Source: Cellulomonas pakistanensis (lineage in GTDB: Bacteria; Actinomycetota; Actinomycetes; Actinomycetales; Cellulomonadaceae). From it: a DNA stretch of 64,000 nucleotides. The stretch covers positions 30,291 to 94,290 of the forward strand of contig NZ_BONO01000017.1 of NCBI RefSeq assembly GCF_016862755.1, read 5' to 3'. Shown here in pieces: positions 43,432 to 50,904 of the stretch. A program made the translations under genes and the position numbers. The notes beneath the pieces are model-generated. The model was not told the DNA's origin. It did not search any database and saw nothing but the letters and a program-made list of their open reading frames with translations. Positions within the stretch are counted from its first letter, which is position 1. Each line of letters begins with the position of its first letter.

Positions 43432-44465
43432 GCCGGCGGACCGCCGAGCGCGGGGGCGGCGTCACGTTCGGCCACACCGAGCTGCCCGACGAGCAGTCAG
43501 CGGCGCTGCGCCGGGCGATCCGGCTGGCGTGGGGGACGATCGGGTTCCTGCTGGTCGGCGTGACGCTGGTCTACCTGGTGATGGGCAGCTCGCAGGCGAT
43601 GAAGGCGGCGTGGGCGGAGGACCTGCTGTCGTTCATCCCGCCGATCTCGTTCCTGGTGGCCGTGCGGTTCGCGCGCCGCCGGCCCACCACCGCGCACCCG
43701 TACGGCTACCACCGGTCGGTCGGGATCGGGCACCTGGTCGCGGCGGCGGCGCTGCTGACGATGGGCGCGTTCCTGGTCGTCGACTCCGGCAGCGGGCTGC
43801 TCGCCGCGGAGCACCCGCCGGTCGGCGTCATGCACCTGGGCGACCAGGTGTTCTGGGCCGGCTGGCCGATGATCGCGGCGATGGTCGTCACCGGCATCCC
43901 GCCCGTGCTGCTCGGGCGGGCGAAGATGCCGCTCGCCCGCACGCTGCACGACCGGGTGCTCTACGCGGACGCCGACATGAACAAGGCCGACTGGATGACG
44001 GCGCTCGGGTCGGTCGTCGGCATCCTGGGCATCGGCGCGGGGCTGTGGTGGGCCGACTCGGCCGCGGCGCTGTTCATCTCGGTCAGCATCCTGCGCGACG
44101 GGATCACCAACCTGCGGGTGGCCGCCGGGGCGCTGATGGACGCACGGGCCACGACGGTCGACGGAGACGAGCCGCACCCGCTCACGGCGGAGGTCGACGA
44201 GCGGCTGCGCGCGCTGCCGTGGGTCGAGGACGCCCGCTCGCGCATCCGCGACCAGGGGCACGTGTTCCACGTCGAGTCGTTCGTGGTGCCGCGCGGCGGG
44301 CGCGCGCCGGGGCTGCGCGAGCTCGGGGACGCCCGGGAGGCGGCGATCTCCCTGGACTGGAAGGTGCAGGACCTCGTGGTGGTGCCGGTCGCCGAGCTCC
44401 CGGAGGAGATGCTGCCGAGCGTGGCGGCGGAGGCGGGCGAGGACGAGCAGCGCCCCGGGCGCTGA
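43428..44465 (+). CDS. CDF-family cation efflux protein
   Basis: A 345-residue product. Six helices with AWAEDLLSFIPP in helix 2, the HPYGYHRS loop, and the second metal-site segment ADADMNKADWMTA. The usual HxxxD of helix 5 is replaced. A C-terminal cytoplasmic ferredoxin-like domain follows (VEDARSRIRDQGHVFHVESFVV). It probably exports Mn, Fe or Zn. Translationally coupled to the SBP-3-like lipoprotein gene, which is unusual for CDF proteins. Confidence 0.85.
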   Translation: MSRRTAERGGGVTFGHTELPDEQSAALRRAIRLAWGTIGFLLVGVTLVYLVMGSSQAMKAAWAEDLLSFIPPISFLVAVRFARRRPTTAHPYGYHRSVGIGHLVAAAALLTMGAFLVVDSGSGLLAAEHPPVGVMHLGDQVFWAGWPMIAAMVVTGIPPVLLGRAKMPLARTLHDRVLYADADMNKADWMTALGSVVGILGIGAGLWWADSAAALFISVSILRDGITNLRVAAGALMDARATTVDGDEPHPLTAEVDERLRALPWVEDARSRIRDQGHVFHVESFVVPRGGRAPGLRELGDAREAAISLDWKVQDLVVVPVAELPEEMLPSVAAEAGEDEQRPGR

Positions 44466-44480
44466 CGCGGGCGGCGCCGG

Positions 44481-44554
44481 CGCCGAGACCCACTGATCCG
44501 CTCGACCGCACCCTCCGCGACGGGTGGTCTCGACCGGATCAGTGGGTCTCGGCG
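44481..44554. terminator. Long hairpin between convergent CDF and DHA2 genes, 1
   Basis: A 20-bp perfect stem (44481-44500 with 44535-44554) flanks a further smaller inverted repeat (ACCC/GGGT). It lies 16 bases after the CDF stop and probably stops transcription from that side. Confidence 0.65.
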
Positions 44555-44559
44555 AAGGG

Positions 44560-44614
44560 GCACGAGACACGTCGGGAGTGCCCCCAGTGAGGGCCCCGTG
44601 GACGTGTCTCGTGC
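44560..44614. terminator. Long hairpin between convergent CDF and DHA2 genes, 2
   Basis: GCACGAGACACGTC (44560-44573) pairs perfectly with 44601-44614. It ends 11 bases beyond the DHA2 stop, so it can serve as the terminator on that strand. Confidence 0.65.
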
Positions 44615-44624
44615 ACCCTGGAGG

Positions 44625-46124
44625 TCAGGCCGCCGTCGCCCGGGCCGGGGCACCCGTCGGGGCGCCGGCGGGCGCCGTGCGGGCCGGGGCCGCGAAGAAC
44701 GCCACCAGCACCGCGCCGACCAGGGCGATCGCCGCGGGCAGCAGCAGCGCCTGCGCCATGGCGTCGGAGAACCCGCCGGTCAGCGCCTCGGGCAGCGAGC
44801 CCGCCGCCTCCGCCGCGCCGGTCGAGTCGGCCGCCCCCGGCCCGAGCTCGGCGACCAGGCGCGCCTGGATCAGCGCGGCGATCGCGGCGGAGCCCAGCAC
44901 GGACCCGATCTGCCGGGTCGTGTTGAACACGCCCGACCCGGCGCCGGCCTGGGCGCGCGGCAGGTTGCGCGTCGCGGTCGACGAGATCGGCGACCACAGG
45001 CAGGCGTTCGCCACGCCGAGCACGGCGCTCGGGAGCAGCAGGCGCGCCCACTGGTCGGGGTCCGGGGTCAGCCAGAGGAAGAACCACACCAGCGCCGCGG
45101 CCTGCAGCAGCATGCCGACCAGGGCGATGTTCCGCGGGTTCGCCGTGTCGACGCGGCGGCCGATCACCGGCGACAGCACCAGGGTCATGACCGCCATCGG
45201 CGCGAGCATCAGCGCGGACCGGGTGGGGGAGAAGCCGAGCACGAGCTGGTAGTAGAAGACCAGCGGCAGCGACATCGACGTGACCGTGAAGCCGAGCGCG
45301 CTGATCGCGCCGTTGGCCAGGGCGAAGTTCCGGTCGCGGAACAGGCCGAGCGGCAGCAGCGGCTCGCCCTTGGTGCGGGCCTGGTGCAGGACGAACGCCG
45401 CGAGCACGACGACGCCCGCGCCGACGACGCCCCAGACCGGCAGCCAGCCGCCGATCAGGCCCCAGTCGTACGACTGGCCCTCCTGGATGCCGAACACCAG
45501 CAGGAACATGCCGAGCGCGCTGAGCACGACGCCGGGCACGTCGAACCGGTGCGCGTGCGTGGGCAGCCGCGGGACCAGCCTCCAGGCCAGCACGAACGCG
45601 ACGACGCCGACCGGGACGTTGACGATGAAGATCCACTCCCAGCCCAGGCCGTCGACGAGCACGCCGCCGAGGATCGGGCCGACCAGCGTCGCGACGCCGG
45701 CGACGGCGCCCCACAGGCTCATCGCCTTGCCGCGGGAGTCCGGCGGGAACAGCCGGGTGATGACGGCCATCGTCTGCGGGGTCATCAGCGCGGCGCCGAG
45801 ACCCTGGACCGCCCGGGCGGCGATGAGCACGCCGACCGACCCCGCGAGCCCGCACGCGAGCGACGCCAGCGTGAAGACCACGAGGCCGGTGAGGTAGACG
45901 GGCTTCGGGCCGAACCGGTCGCCGAGCCGGCCGGTGACGAGCAGCGGCGCGGCGTAGGTGAGCAGGTAGGCGCTGGTCACCCAGATCACCGCGTCGATGT
46001 CGGTGCCGAGCCCGGCCATGATGGCGGGGTTGGCGACCGACACGATCGTGGTGTCGACCAGGATCATGAAGAAGCCCACGACCAGCGCCCAGAGGGCGGG
46101 CCAGGGGCGGACGTCGTCGGACAT
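44625..46124 (-). CDS. DHA2-family MFS multidrug exporter (EmrB/QacA type)
   Basis: A 499-residue product with 14 hydrophobic segments. LVDTTIVSVANPAIMAGL (motif D1), GRLGDRFGPKPVYLTG (motif A) and GPILGGVLVDGLGWEWIFIVNVP (motif C) mark it as a proton-coupled drug exporter. ATG 46124 is far downstream of two palindromes at 46220-46250, suggesting an untranslated leader and control by a repressor encoded elsewhere. Confidence 0.92.
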   Translation of the reverse strand: MSDDVRPWPALWALVVGFFMILVDTTIVSVANPAIMAGLGTDIDAVIWVTSAYLLTYAAPLLVTGRLGDRFGPKPVYLTGLVVFTLASLACGLAGSVGVLIAARAVQGLGAALMTPQTMAVITRLFPPDSRGKAMSLWGAVAGVATLVGPILGGVLVDGLGWEWIFIVNVPVGVVAFVLAWRLVPRLPTHAHRFDVPGVVLSALGMFLLVFGIQEGQSYDWGLIGGWLPVWGVVGAGVVVLAAFVLHQARTKGEPLLPLGLFRDRNFALANGAISALGFTVTSMSLPLVFYYQLVLGFSPTRSALMLAPMAVMTLVLSPVIGRRVDTANPRNIALVGMLLQAAALVWFFLWLTPDPDQWARLLLPSAVLGVANACLWSPISSTATRNLPRAQAGAGSGVFNTTRQIGSVLGSAAIAALIQARLVAELGPGAADSTGAAEAAGSLPEALTGGFSDAMAQALLLPAAIALVGAVLVAFFAAPARTAPAGAPTGAPARATAA

Positions 46125-46219
46125 GCGGGTTCCTCGCAGGGAGCGTGCTCGCGGGCGAGCGGTGGGGTGGGGTGCGCGGCGGGGGCCGCGCGGGGTCACC
46201 GGGGGATGTCGCCGGAATG

Positions 46220-46250
46220 GTCCACGTGGACGATAGGACGTCTGTCCCAT
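46220..46250. promoter_or_regulatory. Two palindromes upstream of the DHA2 exporter
   Basis: GTCCACGTGGAC (46220-46231) is a perfect 12-bp palindrome. Directly beside it, ATAGGAC and its near-inverse GTCCCAT (46233-46250) form 7-bp arms with one mismatch around four bases, of the size bound by TetR proteins. Both lie 96-126 bases upstream of the exporter ATG. Confidence 0.5.
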
Positions 46251-46296
46251 ACACGGAAGTGCGCGCGGACGTGACGACGGCCACCCGGGGGTCCGG

Positions 46297-46800
46297 TCAG
46301 GGCGCTCCGAGGTCGGCGGTCAGCTCCACCACGGCGGTGTCGCCGAACGGCGTCGCCGGGAGCCGCGTCCGGTCGACCTCGCGCGTGACGCTCAGGTGGA
46401 CGCTCCGCCCCTCCAGCGTGCCGACGGCGGCGGCGGACGCGGGGGTGCCGTGCAGCACGGGCCCGATGCCGGTCAGCGACTCCTCGATCTCGACGCCGAC
46501 GGCCGTCAGCGCCGGCGCGAGGTCGCCCGCCGCGTCGGCGGGCAGCGTCGTGGTCCGCCAGCACCGGCCGCTCTCCGGCGCCCCGAACGGGCTGTCCGCG
46601 CAGTCCAGCGGCGCGTACCCCGCGGGCAGCTCCACCGCGGCCAGCGCCGCCTCGATTCGCGCGCGCTGCTCGGGCCACCGCTGCTCGTCGACCCGGTGCC
46701 GGACCTCGCCGACCCAGTACGGGCCCGCGTACAGGGTCAGGGCGACGGCCGCCGCGGCGAGCGGGACGGCGAGGAGGGCGGCGGTGCGGGCGCGGCTCAC
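46297..46800 (-). CDS. Hypothetical membrane-anchored protein
   Basis: A 167-residue product from GTG 46800. One N-terminal helix (AALLAVPLAAAAVALTLYAGPYWVGEV) is followed by an extracytoplasmic domain with a Cys pair (LDCADSPFG, GRCWRTTTLP), probably a disulfide. No family recognised. Confidence 0.6.
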   Translation of the reverse strand: MSRARTAALLAVPLAAAAVALTLYAGPYWVGEVRHRVDEQRWPEQRARIEAALAAVELPAGYAPLDCADSPFGAPESGRCWRTTTLPADAAGDLAPALTAVGVEIEESLTGIGPVLHGTPASAAAVGTLEGRSVHLSVTREVDRTRLPATPFGDTAVVELTADLGAP

Positions 46801-46850
46801 CCCCGTCCCATCGGCAGCGCGTGCGGCTCCGGTGAGCGGCGGAGCCCGAA

Positions 46851-46890
46851 GCGTTCTGCCGGGCACGCGACGGCGCGTCGGGCAGGACTC
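46851..46890. repeat. Dispersed palindromic hairpin element, decayed copy 3
   Basis: GTTCTGCC...GGCAGGAC outer arms and an inner CACGCG/GCGCGT segment follow the same order as the copies at 15171 and 33777, but with several mismatches. It overlaps the sirtuin stop codon by two bases. Confidence 0.5.
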
Positions 46891-47623
46891 AGTCGCGGGC
46901 GACGAGCTCCGCGACCAGCGCCGGGAGCGCCCGCTCGATCGGCTCGCGCACGACCCGGTCGGCGATCCGGTCGTACGGCGTCGGCTCGGCGTTGACGATC
47001 ACCACCTCGGCCCCCGACTCGGCGGCCAGCGCGGCGAGGCTCGCGACCGGCTGCACCGTCAGCGTCGTGCCGATCGCGAGGAGGACGTCGCCGTCGGTCG
47101 CCGCGGCGATCGCCCGCTCCAGCGCCCGGTCCGGCAGCCGCTCGCCGAAGTAGACGACGTCGGGCTTGAGGACCCCGCCGCACACCGCGCACGGCGGGTC
47201 GGGCTCGGCGTCGAGGCGGGCCAGCACGTCGACGGTCGGCTGCCGGTCGCCGCACGCCAGGCACGAGGTCGTGCGGAGGGAGCCGTGCAGCTCGACCACG
47301 TCCGCCGGGTCCGAGCCCGCCGCCTGGTGCAGGCCGTCGAAGTTCTGGGTCAGCAGCGCCTGCAGCCGGCCGGCCTCCGCCAGGTCGACGAGCGCGCGGT
47401 GCCCGGCCGCCGGCCGCGCGGTCCACGCGGGGTGCGCGCGCCACATCCGCCAGCCGCGCCGCCGGACCTCCGGGTCGGCCACGAGCCGGTCGATCTCGAG
47501 CAGCTCGGCCTGCTCGGGGTGCCGCGTCCAGGTGCCCTCCGGCCCGCGGAAGTCCGGGATGCCGGCGCCGGTCGAGATCCCGGCGCCGGTGAGCACCGTG
47601 ACGCGCAGCCCTGGCGCGGGCAT
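46889..47623 (-). CDS. Sir2-family NAD-dependent protein deacylase
   Basis: A 244-residue product. GAGISTGAGIPDFRG and TQNFDGLH bind NAD, ELHGSL holds the catalytic His, and two Cys pairs (CLAC, CAVC) bind zinc. AIGTTLTVQPVASL and VIVNAEPTPYD complete the fold. Removes acyl groups from lysine. ATG 47623; GTG 47629 is an alternative start. It begins only a few bases after the LysR-type gene, so the two are co-transcribed. Confidence 0.92.
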   Translation of the reverse strand: MPAPGLRVTVLTGAGISTGAGIPDFRGPEGTWTRHPEQAELLEIDRLVADPEVRRRGWRMWRAHPAWTARPAAGHRALVDLAEAGRLQALLTQNFDGLHQAAGSDPADVVELHGSLRTTSCLACGDRQPTVDVLARLDAEPDPPCAVCGGVLKPDVVYFGERLPDRALERAIAAATDGDVLLAIGTTLTVQPVASLAALAAESGAEVVIVNAEPTPYDRIADRVVREPIERALPALVAELVARD

Positions 47624-47632
47624 GTGCACCGC

Positions 47633-48517
47633 TCAGCGCCCCTTGCGGCCGCCGCGCGCGGACCCCGGGCGCCCGCCGGACCGGCCACGGCCGCCTCCGG
47701 AGCCGAAGGAGGGCCGGCCGCCGCGGGTCGCGCCGCCGGACCGGCCCGGGGCGGCGCCCCTGCCCGCCGCGCCGCCCTTGCCGGCCGCCGCGCCCTTGGC
47801 CCCCGAGCCCTTCGCCGCCGCGCTCCCGCCGCCGTCGCGCTCGGGCGCCGCCCCGCGCCCGCGCGAGCTGTTCACCGTCCGCCCGCGCACGATGCCGATG
47901 AGCTCCTCGACCAGCGGGTCGCCGTCGCGGTCGGCGAGCCAGGCGAGCGCCGCCTGCGACCCCGGGGCGTCCGTCAGCGGCCGGTAGGTCAGGTCCTTGC
48001 GGTGGTGCAGCCGCGCGAGCGACTGCGGGACGACGAGCAGCCCGACCCCGGACGCGACGAGCGCCACCGCCTCCTCCGTCGTGGCGGGCGGCGGGAGCAG
48101 GGACGGCTCGCCCGGCGCGTCGGCCCAGCGCAGCACGTCGTCGCCCGGCGTGATCAGCGTCTCCTCGGCGAGGTCCTCCGGCGCCACCTCGTCGAGCGCG
48201 GTCAGCAGGTGGTCCTTCGGCAGCACGACGACGGTGGTCTCGACGTACAGCGGGATCGCCGAGAGCACGTCGCGGTCGACCGGCAGCCGCAGCAGCGCGG
48301 CGTCCGCCTCCCCGCGGGCGAGCACCGCGCCCGCCTCGGCGGCAGGGGAGTGCACCAGCTCGAGCGGCACGTCGGCGACCCGCTCGCGCCAGGTGCGCAC
48401 CCAGGACGCCGGGACGACGCCGGGGACCAGCAGCAGCCGGAACCGCGGGCCCTCGTCGGGGGTCGTGGGGCCGGCGGCGGGGTCGGTCGCCGCCTCGGGC
48501 GCGGGGTGCTCGGACAT
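47633..48517 (-). CDS. LysR-type effector domain protein lacking the HTH
   Basis: A 294-residue product. Residues 25-215 match the LysR substrate-binding fold (FRLLLVPGVVPASWVRTWRE, ADAALLRLPVD, LVASGVGLLVVPQSLARLHHR). No N-terminal helix-turn-helix precedes it. The last 80 residues are a Gly/Arg/Ala/Lys-rich tail (GRGAAPGRSGGATRGG), which could bind nucleic acid. TACGCT on the minus strand at 48530-48525 lies seven bases before the ATG. Divergent from DUF5997, a pairing I recall from other actinobacteria. Confidence 0.8.
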   Translation of the reverse strand: MSEHPAPEAATDPAAGPTTPDEGPRFRLLLVPGVVPASWVRTWRERVADVPLELVHSPAAEAGAVLARGEADAALLRLPVDRDVLSAIPLYVETTVVVLPKDHLLTALDEVAPEDLAEETLITPGDDVLRWADAPGEPSLLPPPATTEEAVALVASGVGLLVVPQSLARLHHRKDLTYRPLTDAPGSQAALAWLADRDGDPLVEELIGIVRGRTVNSSRGRGAAPERDGGGSAAAKGSGAKGAAAGKGGAAGRGAAPGRSGGATRGGRPSFGSGGGRGRSGGRPGSARGGRKGR

Positions 48518-48524
48518 CGCCGTC

Positions 48525-48553
48525 AGCGTAGCCGCGCCGCGCGTCCGTATCCT
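48525..48553. promoter_or_regulatory. Back-to-back leaderless promoters in a 42-base gap
   Basis: TACGCT (minus, 48530-48525) is seven bases from the ATG at 48517 and TATCCT (plus, 48548-48553) is six bases from the GTG at 48560. The -35 regions of each promoter must lie inside the other gene. Confidence 0.55.
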
Positions 48554-48559
48554 GGTGCG

Positions 48560-48994
48560 GTGACCTCCGAGCCCACCCCCGCTCCCGCCCGCCGCGCGCG
48601 CACCCCGCAGACCATGAAGCCCGCCACGGCCGCGGCGAAGCTCGGGGTCTACCTGCCCGCGACGCCCGCGGAGTTCCAGGCCGGGCCCGTGTCCCGGGAG
48701 CAGCTCGACGACCTGCAGCGGAACCCGCCGGAGTGGCTCACGGAGCTCCGCAGGAACGGCCCGCACCCGCGCTCCGTCGTCGCCGCACGGCTGCGCATCT
48801 CGACGTCCGCGCTCGCCCGCAACGGCCTGACCGACCCGCTCAGCACCGAGCAGATCGACGCGATCGTCGAGGAGTCGCCGGAGTGGCTGCACCGCGAGCG
48901 CGCCACCCAGGCCGAGGTGAAGCGCGAGGAGCAGCGCCTGCGCGAGCGCGACGCCGCCCGCGCCGCCGAGGGCAAGGACCGCCCCCGCCGCTGA
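48560..48994 (+). CDS. DUF5997 protein
   Basis: A 144-residue product with the family features TMKPATAAAKLGVYLPATPAEF, NPPEWLTELRRNGPHPR and LTDPLSTEQIDAIVEESPEWL, then a charged coiled C terminus. The segment HPRSVVAARLRISTSALARNGL reads like a helix-turn-helix. Function unknown. GTG start without a ribosome binding site. Confidence 0.85.
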   Translation: MTSEPTPAPARRARTPQTMKPATAAAKLGVYLPATPAEFQAGPVSREQLDDLQRNPPEWLTELRRNGPHPRSVVAARLRISTSALARNGLTDPLSTEQIDAIVEESPEWLHRERATQAEVKREEQRLRERDAARAAEGKDRPRR

Positions 48995-49011
48995 CCCAGG
49001 CCCGCTGACCT

Positions 49012-49079
49012 CCGCCGAGAGGGCAGCTCTTGGCTGTGCCGGGCCGCGCTGAGGCAGCCGAGGGTTGCCATCTCGGCGG
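49012..49079. terminator. Long imperfect hairpin between convergent genes
   Basis: CCGCCGAGA (49012-49020) pairs with 49071-49079. Pairing continues inward through GGGCAGCTCTTGGCTGTGCC and GAGGCAGCCGAGGGTTGCCA with several G-U pairs. It can terminate the DUF5997 gene on one strand and the 49093 gene on the other. Confidence 0.55.
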
Positions 49080-49092
49080 GGCCGGGACCGCG

Positions 49093-49611
49093 TCAGCCGT
49101 GGGCCAGCAGCTCCAGGGCCACCACCGCGAGGCCCAGCGCGACCTCGGCCACCAGCACGAGCAGCTTCTGCCACCGCGGCAGCGCCACCCGGCGCACCGC
49201 GAGCCAGCCGACGACGCCCAGGCTCGCGACCAGCGCGATCGTCGACGCCCGGAGCGCGCCGTCGACGGTCCACGACCCCGACGCCGCCACGCCGACGAAC
49301 GCCATCGGCAGCACCAGCACGCCGAGCGCCCCGGTGCAGACGGCGACCATGTGGCGCGCTTCCGCGGCGGTCGGGAGCGCGGCGTGCACCGCGAGGTGCG
49401 ACACCACGTCGGCCAGCAGCACCGCGAGCAGCGTGCCGCCGACGGTGATGAGCAGGGTCGTCGCGGCGACCCCGGGTGTGACGTCCCCGTGCGACCGCAG
49501 CGTGAGCACGACGGCGAGCGCCGCGAACGTGACGTACACCCGCTCCTTGAGCCGCTCGGCGCGCTCCTCCGGGGTGCGGTCGAGGGCGTCTCCGCGGGCT
49601 CTGCGCTCCAT
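49093..49611 (-). CDS. Hypothetical integral membrane protein
   Basis: A 172-residue product with a charged N-terminal segment (RTPEERAERLKERVYV) and four hydrophobic helices. HAALPTAAEARHMVAV lies between helices 2 and 3. No family recognised. TAGCCT on the minus strand at 49623-49618 is six bases before the ATG, another leaderless layout. Confidence 0.7.
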   Translation of the reverse strand: MERRARGDALDRTPEERAERLKERVYVTFAALAVVLTLRSHGDVTPGVAATTLLITVGGTLLAVLLADVVSHLAVHAALPTAAEARHMVAVCTGALGVLVLPMAFVGVAASGSWTVDGALRASTIALVASLGVVGWLAVRRVALPRWQKLLVLVAEVALGLAVVALELLAHG

Positions 49612-49670
49612 CGCCCCAGGCTAGGAGGTCACCCGAGAGGTGTCCGATCTGCCCGACCCGCGACGGCGCC

Positions 49671-49700
49671 TTGTCATCTAAGCCTCACCTAACTTAGGTT
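49671..49700 (+). promoter_or_regulatory. Promoter of the haem uptake operon
   Basis: TTGTCA (49671-49676) and TAGGTT (49695-49700) are 18 bases apart. An iron box covers the -10. The ATG of hmuT at 49789 lies 88 bases further, so there is an untranslated leader. Confidence 0.65.
49687..49699. promoter_or_regulatory. DtxR/IdeR-type iron box
   Basis: ACCTAACTTAGGT is a palindrome with one central base. The flanking TTAGGTGAGGCTTA on the minus strand matches most of the first two thirds of the IdeR/DtxR consensus (TTAGGTTAGGCTAACCTAA). Placed on the -10 of the hmuT promoter, it predicts repression when iron is plentiful. Confidence 0.75.
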
Positions 49701-49788
49701 GTGCTCACCTTCGTCACGACCTTCGCCACGGCGCCCCAGGACGGTGCCTCCGTGCGCGAGCCCCACCCCGCACCGGAGTCGCTTCGTC

Positions 49789-50904
49789 ATGCCCGCACGC
49801 CCGCACACGCCTCCGCGCCGCCGCGCGTTCCCCCTGGTCGCCGCCGTGCTCGCGGCCCTCCTGGCGGGCTGCACGGGCGTGGGCGGCGGCACGGGCGGGT
49901 CGGCCGCGGTGGCCGGCGAGCGGCCCGGGCTGAGCGAGGTCACCCCGCTCGACGACCCGCGGGCGTGGGAGGGCGAGCAGACCGCCGTGTCGGTCGCGAC
50001 GCCGGTCGACCCGGTCGCCGAGGACCCGCGGCCGGCGCTGCCCGTGACGCTGACCGACGCGCAGGGCACGGAGGTCACGGTCGCCGACACCAGCCGGATC
50101 CTGGCGCTCGACCTGTACGGGTCGACGTCGCGGATCGTCTACGAGCTCGGGCTCGGGGGCAGCGTCGTCGGACGCGACTCCTCGTCCGACTTCGCCGAGA
50201 TCGCCGACCTGCCGCTGGTGACCACGAGCGGGCACGACCTGTCCGGCGAGGCGATCCTCGAGCTCGCCCCGACGCTCATCATCACCGACACCACGCTCGG
50301 TCCCTGGGACACCGTGCTGCAGATGCGGGACGCGGGGATCCCCGTCGTCGTCGTGGACGCCCACCGCGAGCTCGGCACGGTCGGCGACCTCATCGCCTCC
50401 GTCGCCGCCGCCGTGGGCCTGCCCGACGAGGGCGCCGCCCTGGCCGCGCGCACGCAGGCCGAGATCGACGACGTCCGCGCGCAGATCGACCGGCTCGCCC
50501 CCGAGGACCCGGCCGACCGGCTGCGGGTCGCGTTCCTGTACCTGCGCGGCCAGGCCGGCGTGTACTACCTGTTCGGCGAGGGCTCCGGCGCGGACTCGCT
50601 CATCGAGGCGCTCGGCGCGGTCGACGTGGCGGGCGAGATCGGCTGGCAGGGCATGCGGCCGGTGACCGACGAGGGCCTGGTCGCCGCGCAGCCCGACCTC
50701 GTGCTCGTCATGACGAAGGGGCTGGAGTCGGTCGGCGGCGTCGACGGCCTCCTGGAGCAGCTGCCCGCCGTCGCGCAGACCCGGGCGGGGGAGCACCGGC
50801 GGGTCGTCGACATGGCGGACAGCCAGGTGCTGTCGTTCGGACCGACGTCCGCGCAGACGCTCGACGCCCTGGCGCGCGCCTTCTACGCCCCGGACGCGCC
50901 GTGA
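49789..50904 (+). CDS. hmuT: Haem ABC transporter, binding lipoprotein
   Basis: A 371-residue product from ATG 49789, with lipobox LLAGC. The family-8 (TroA/FepB-like) binding-protein fold shows ILALDLYGSTSRIVYELGLGGSVVGRD, PTLIITDTTLGPWDTVLQM and AAQPDLVLVMTKGLESVGG. Length and organisation fit HmuT of corynebacteria. It receives haem outside the membrane and passes it to the permease. Its stop overlaps the permease start (GTGA). Confidence 0.88.
   Translation: MPARPHTPPRRRAFPLVAAVLAALLAGCTGVGGGTGGSAAVAGERPGLSEVTPLDDPRAWEGEQTAVSVATPVDPVAEDPRPALPVTLTDAQGTEVTVADTSRILALDLYGSTSRIVYELGLGGSVVGRDSSSDFAEIADLPLVTTSGHDLSGEAILELAPTLIITDTTLGPWDTVLQMRDAGIPVVVVDAHRELGTVGDLIASVAAAVGLPDEGAALAARTQAEIDDVRAQIDRLAPEDPADRLRVAFLYLRGQAGVYYLFGEGSGADSLIEALGAVDVAGEIGWQGMRPVTDEGLVAAQPDLVLVMTKGLESVGGVDGLLEQLPAVAQTRAGEHRRVVDMADSQVLSFGPTSAQTLDALARAFYAPDAP

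Noticed and set aside
49701..49788. A riboswitch in the hmuT leader
   Set aside because: The 88-base leader shows no conserved riboswitch core that I can recognise. The iron box already explains regulation.
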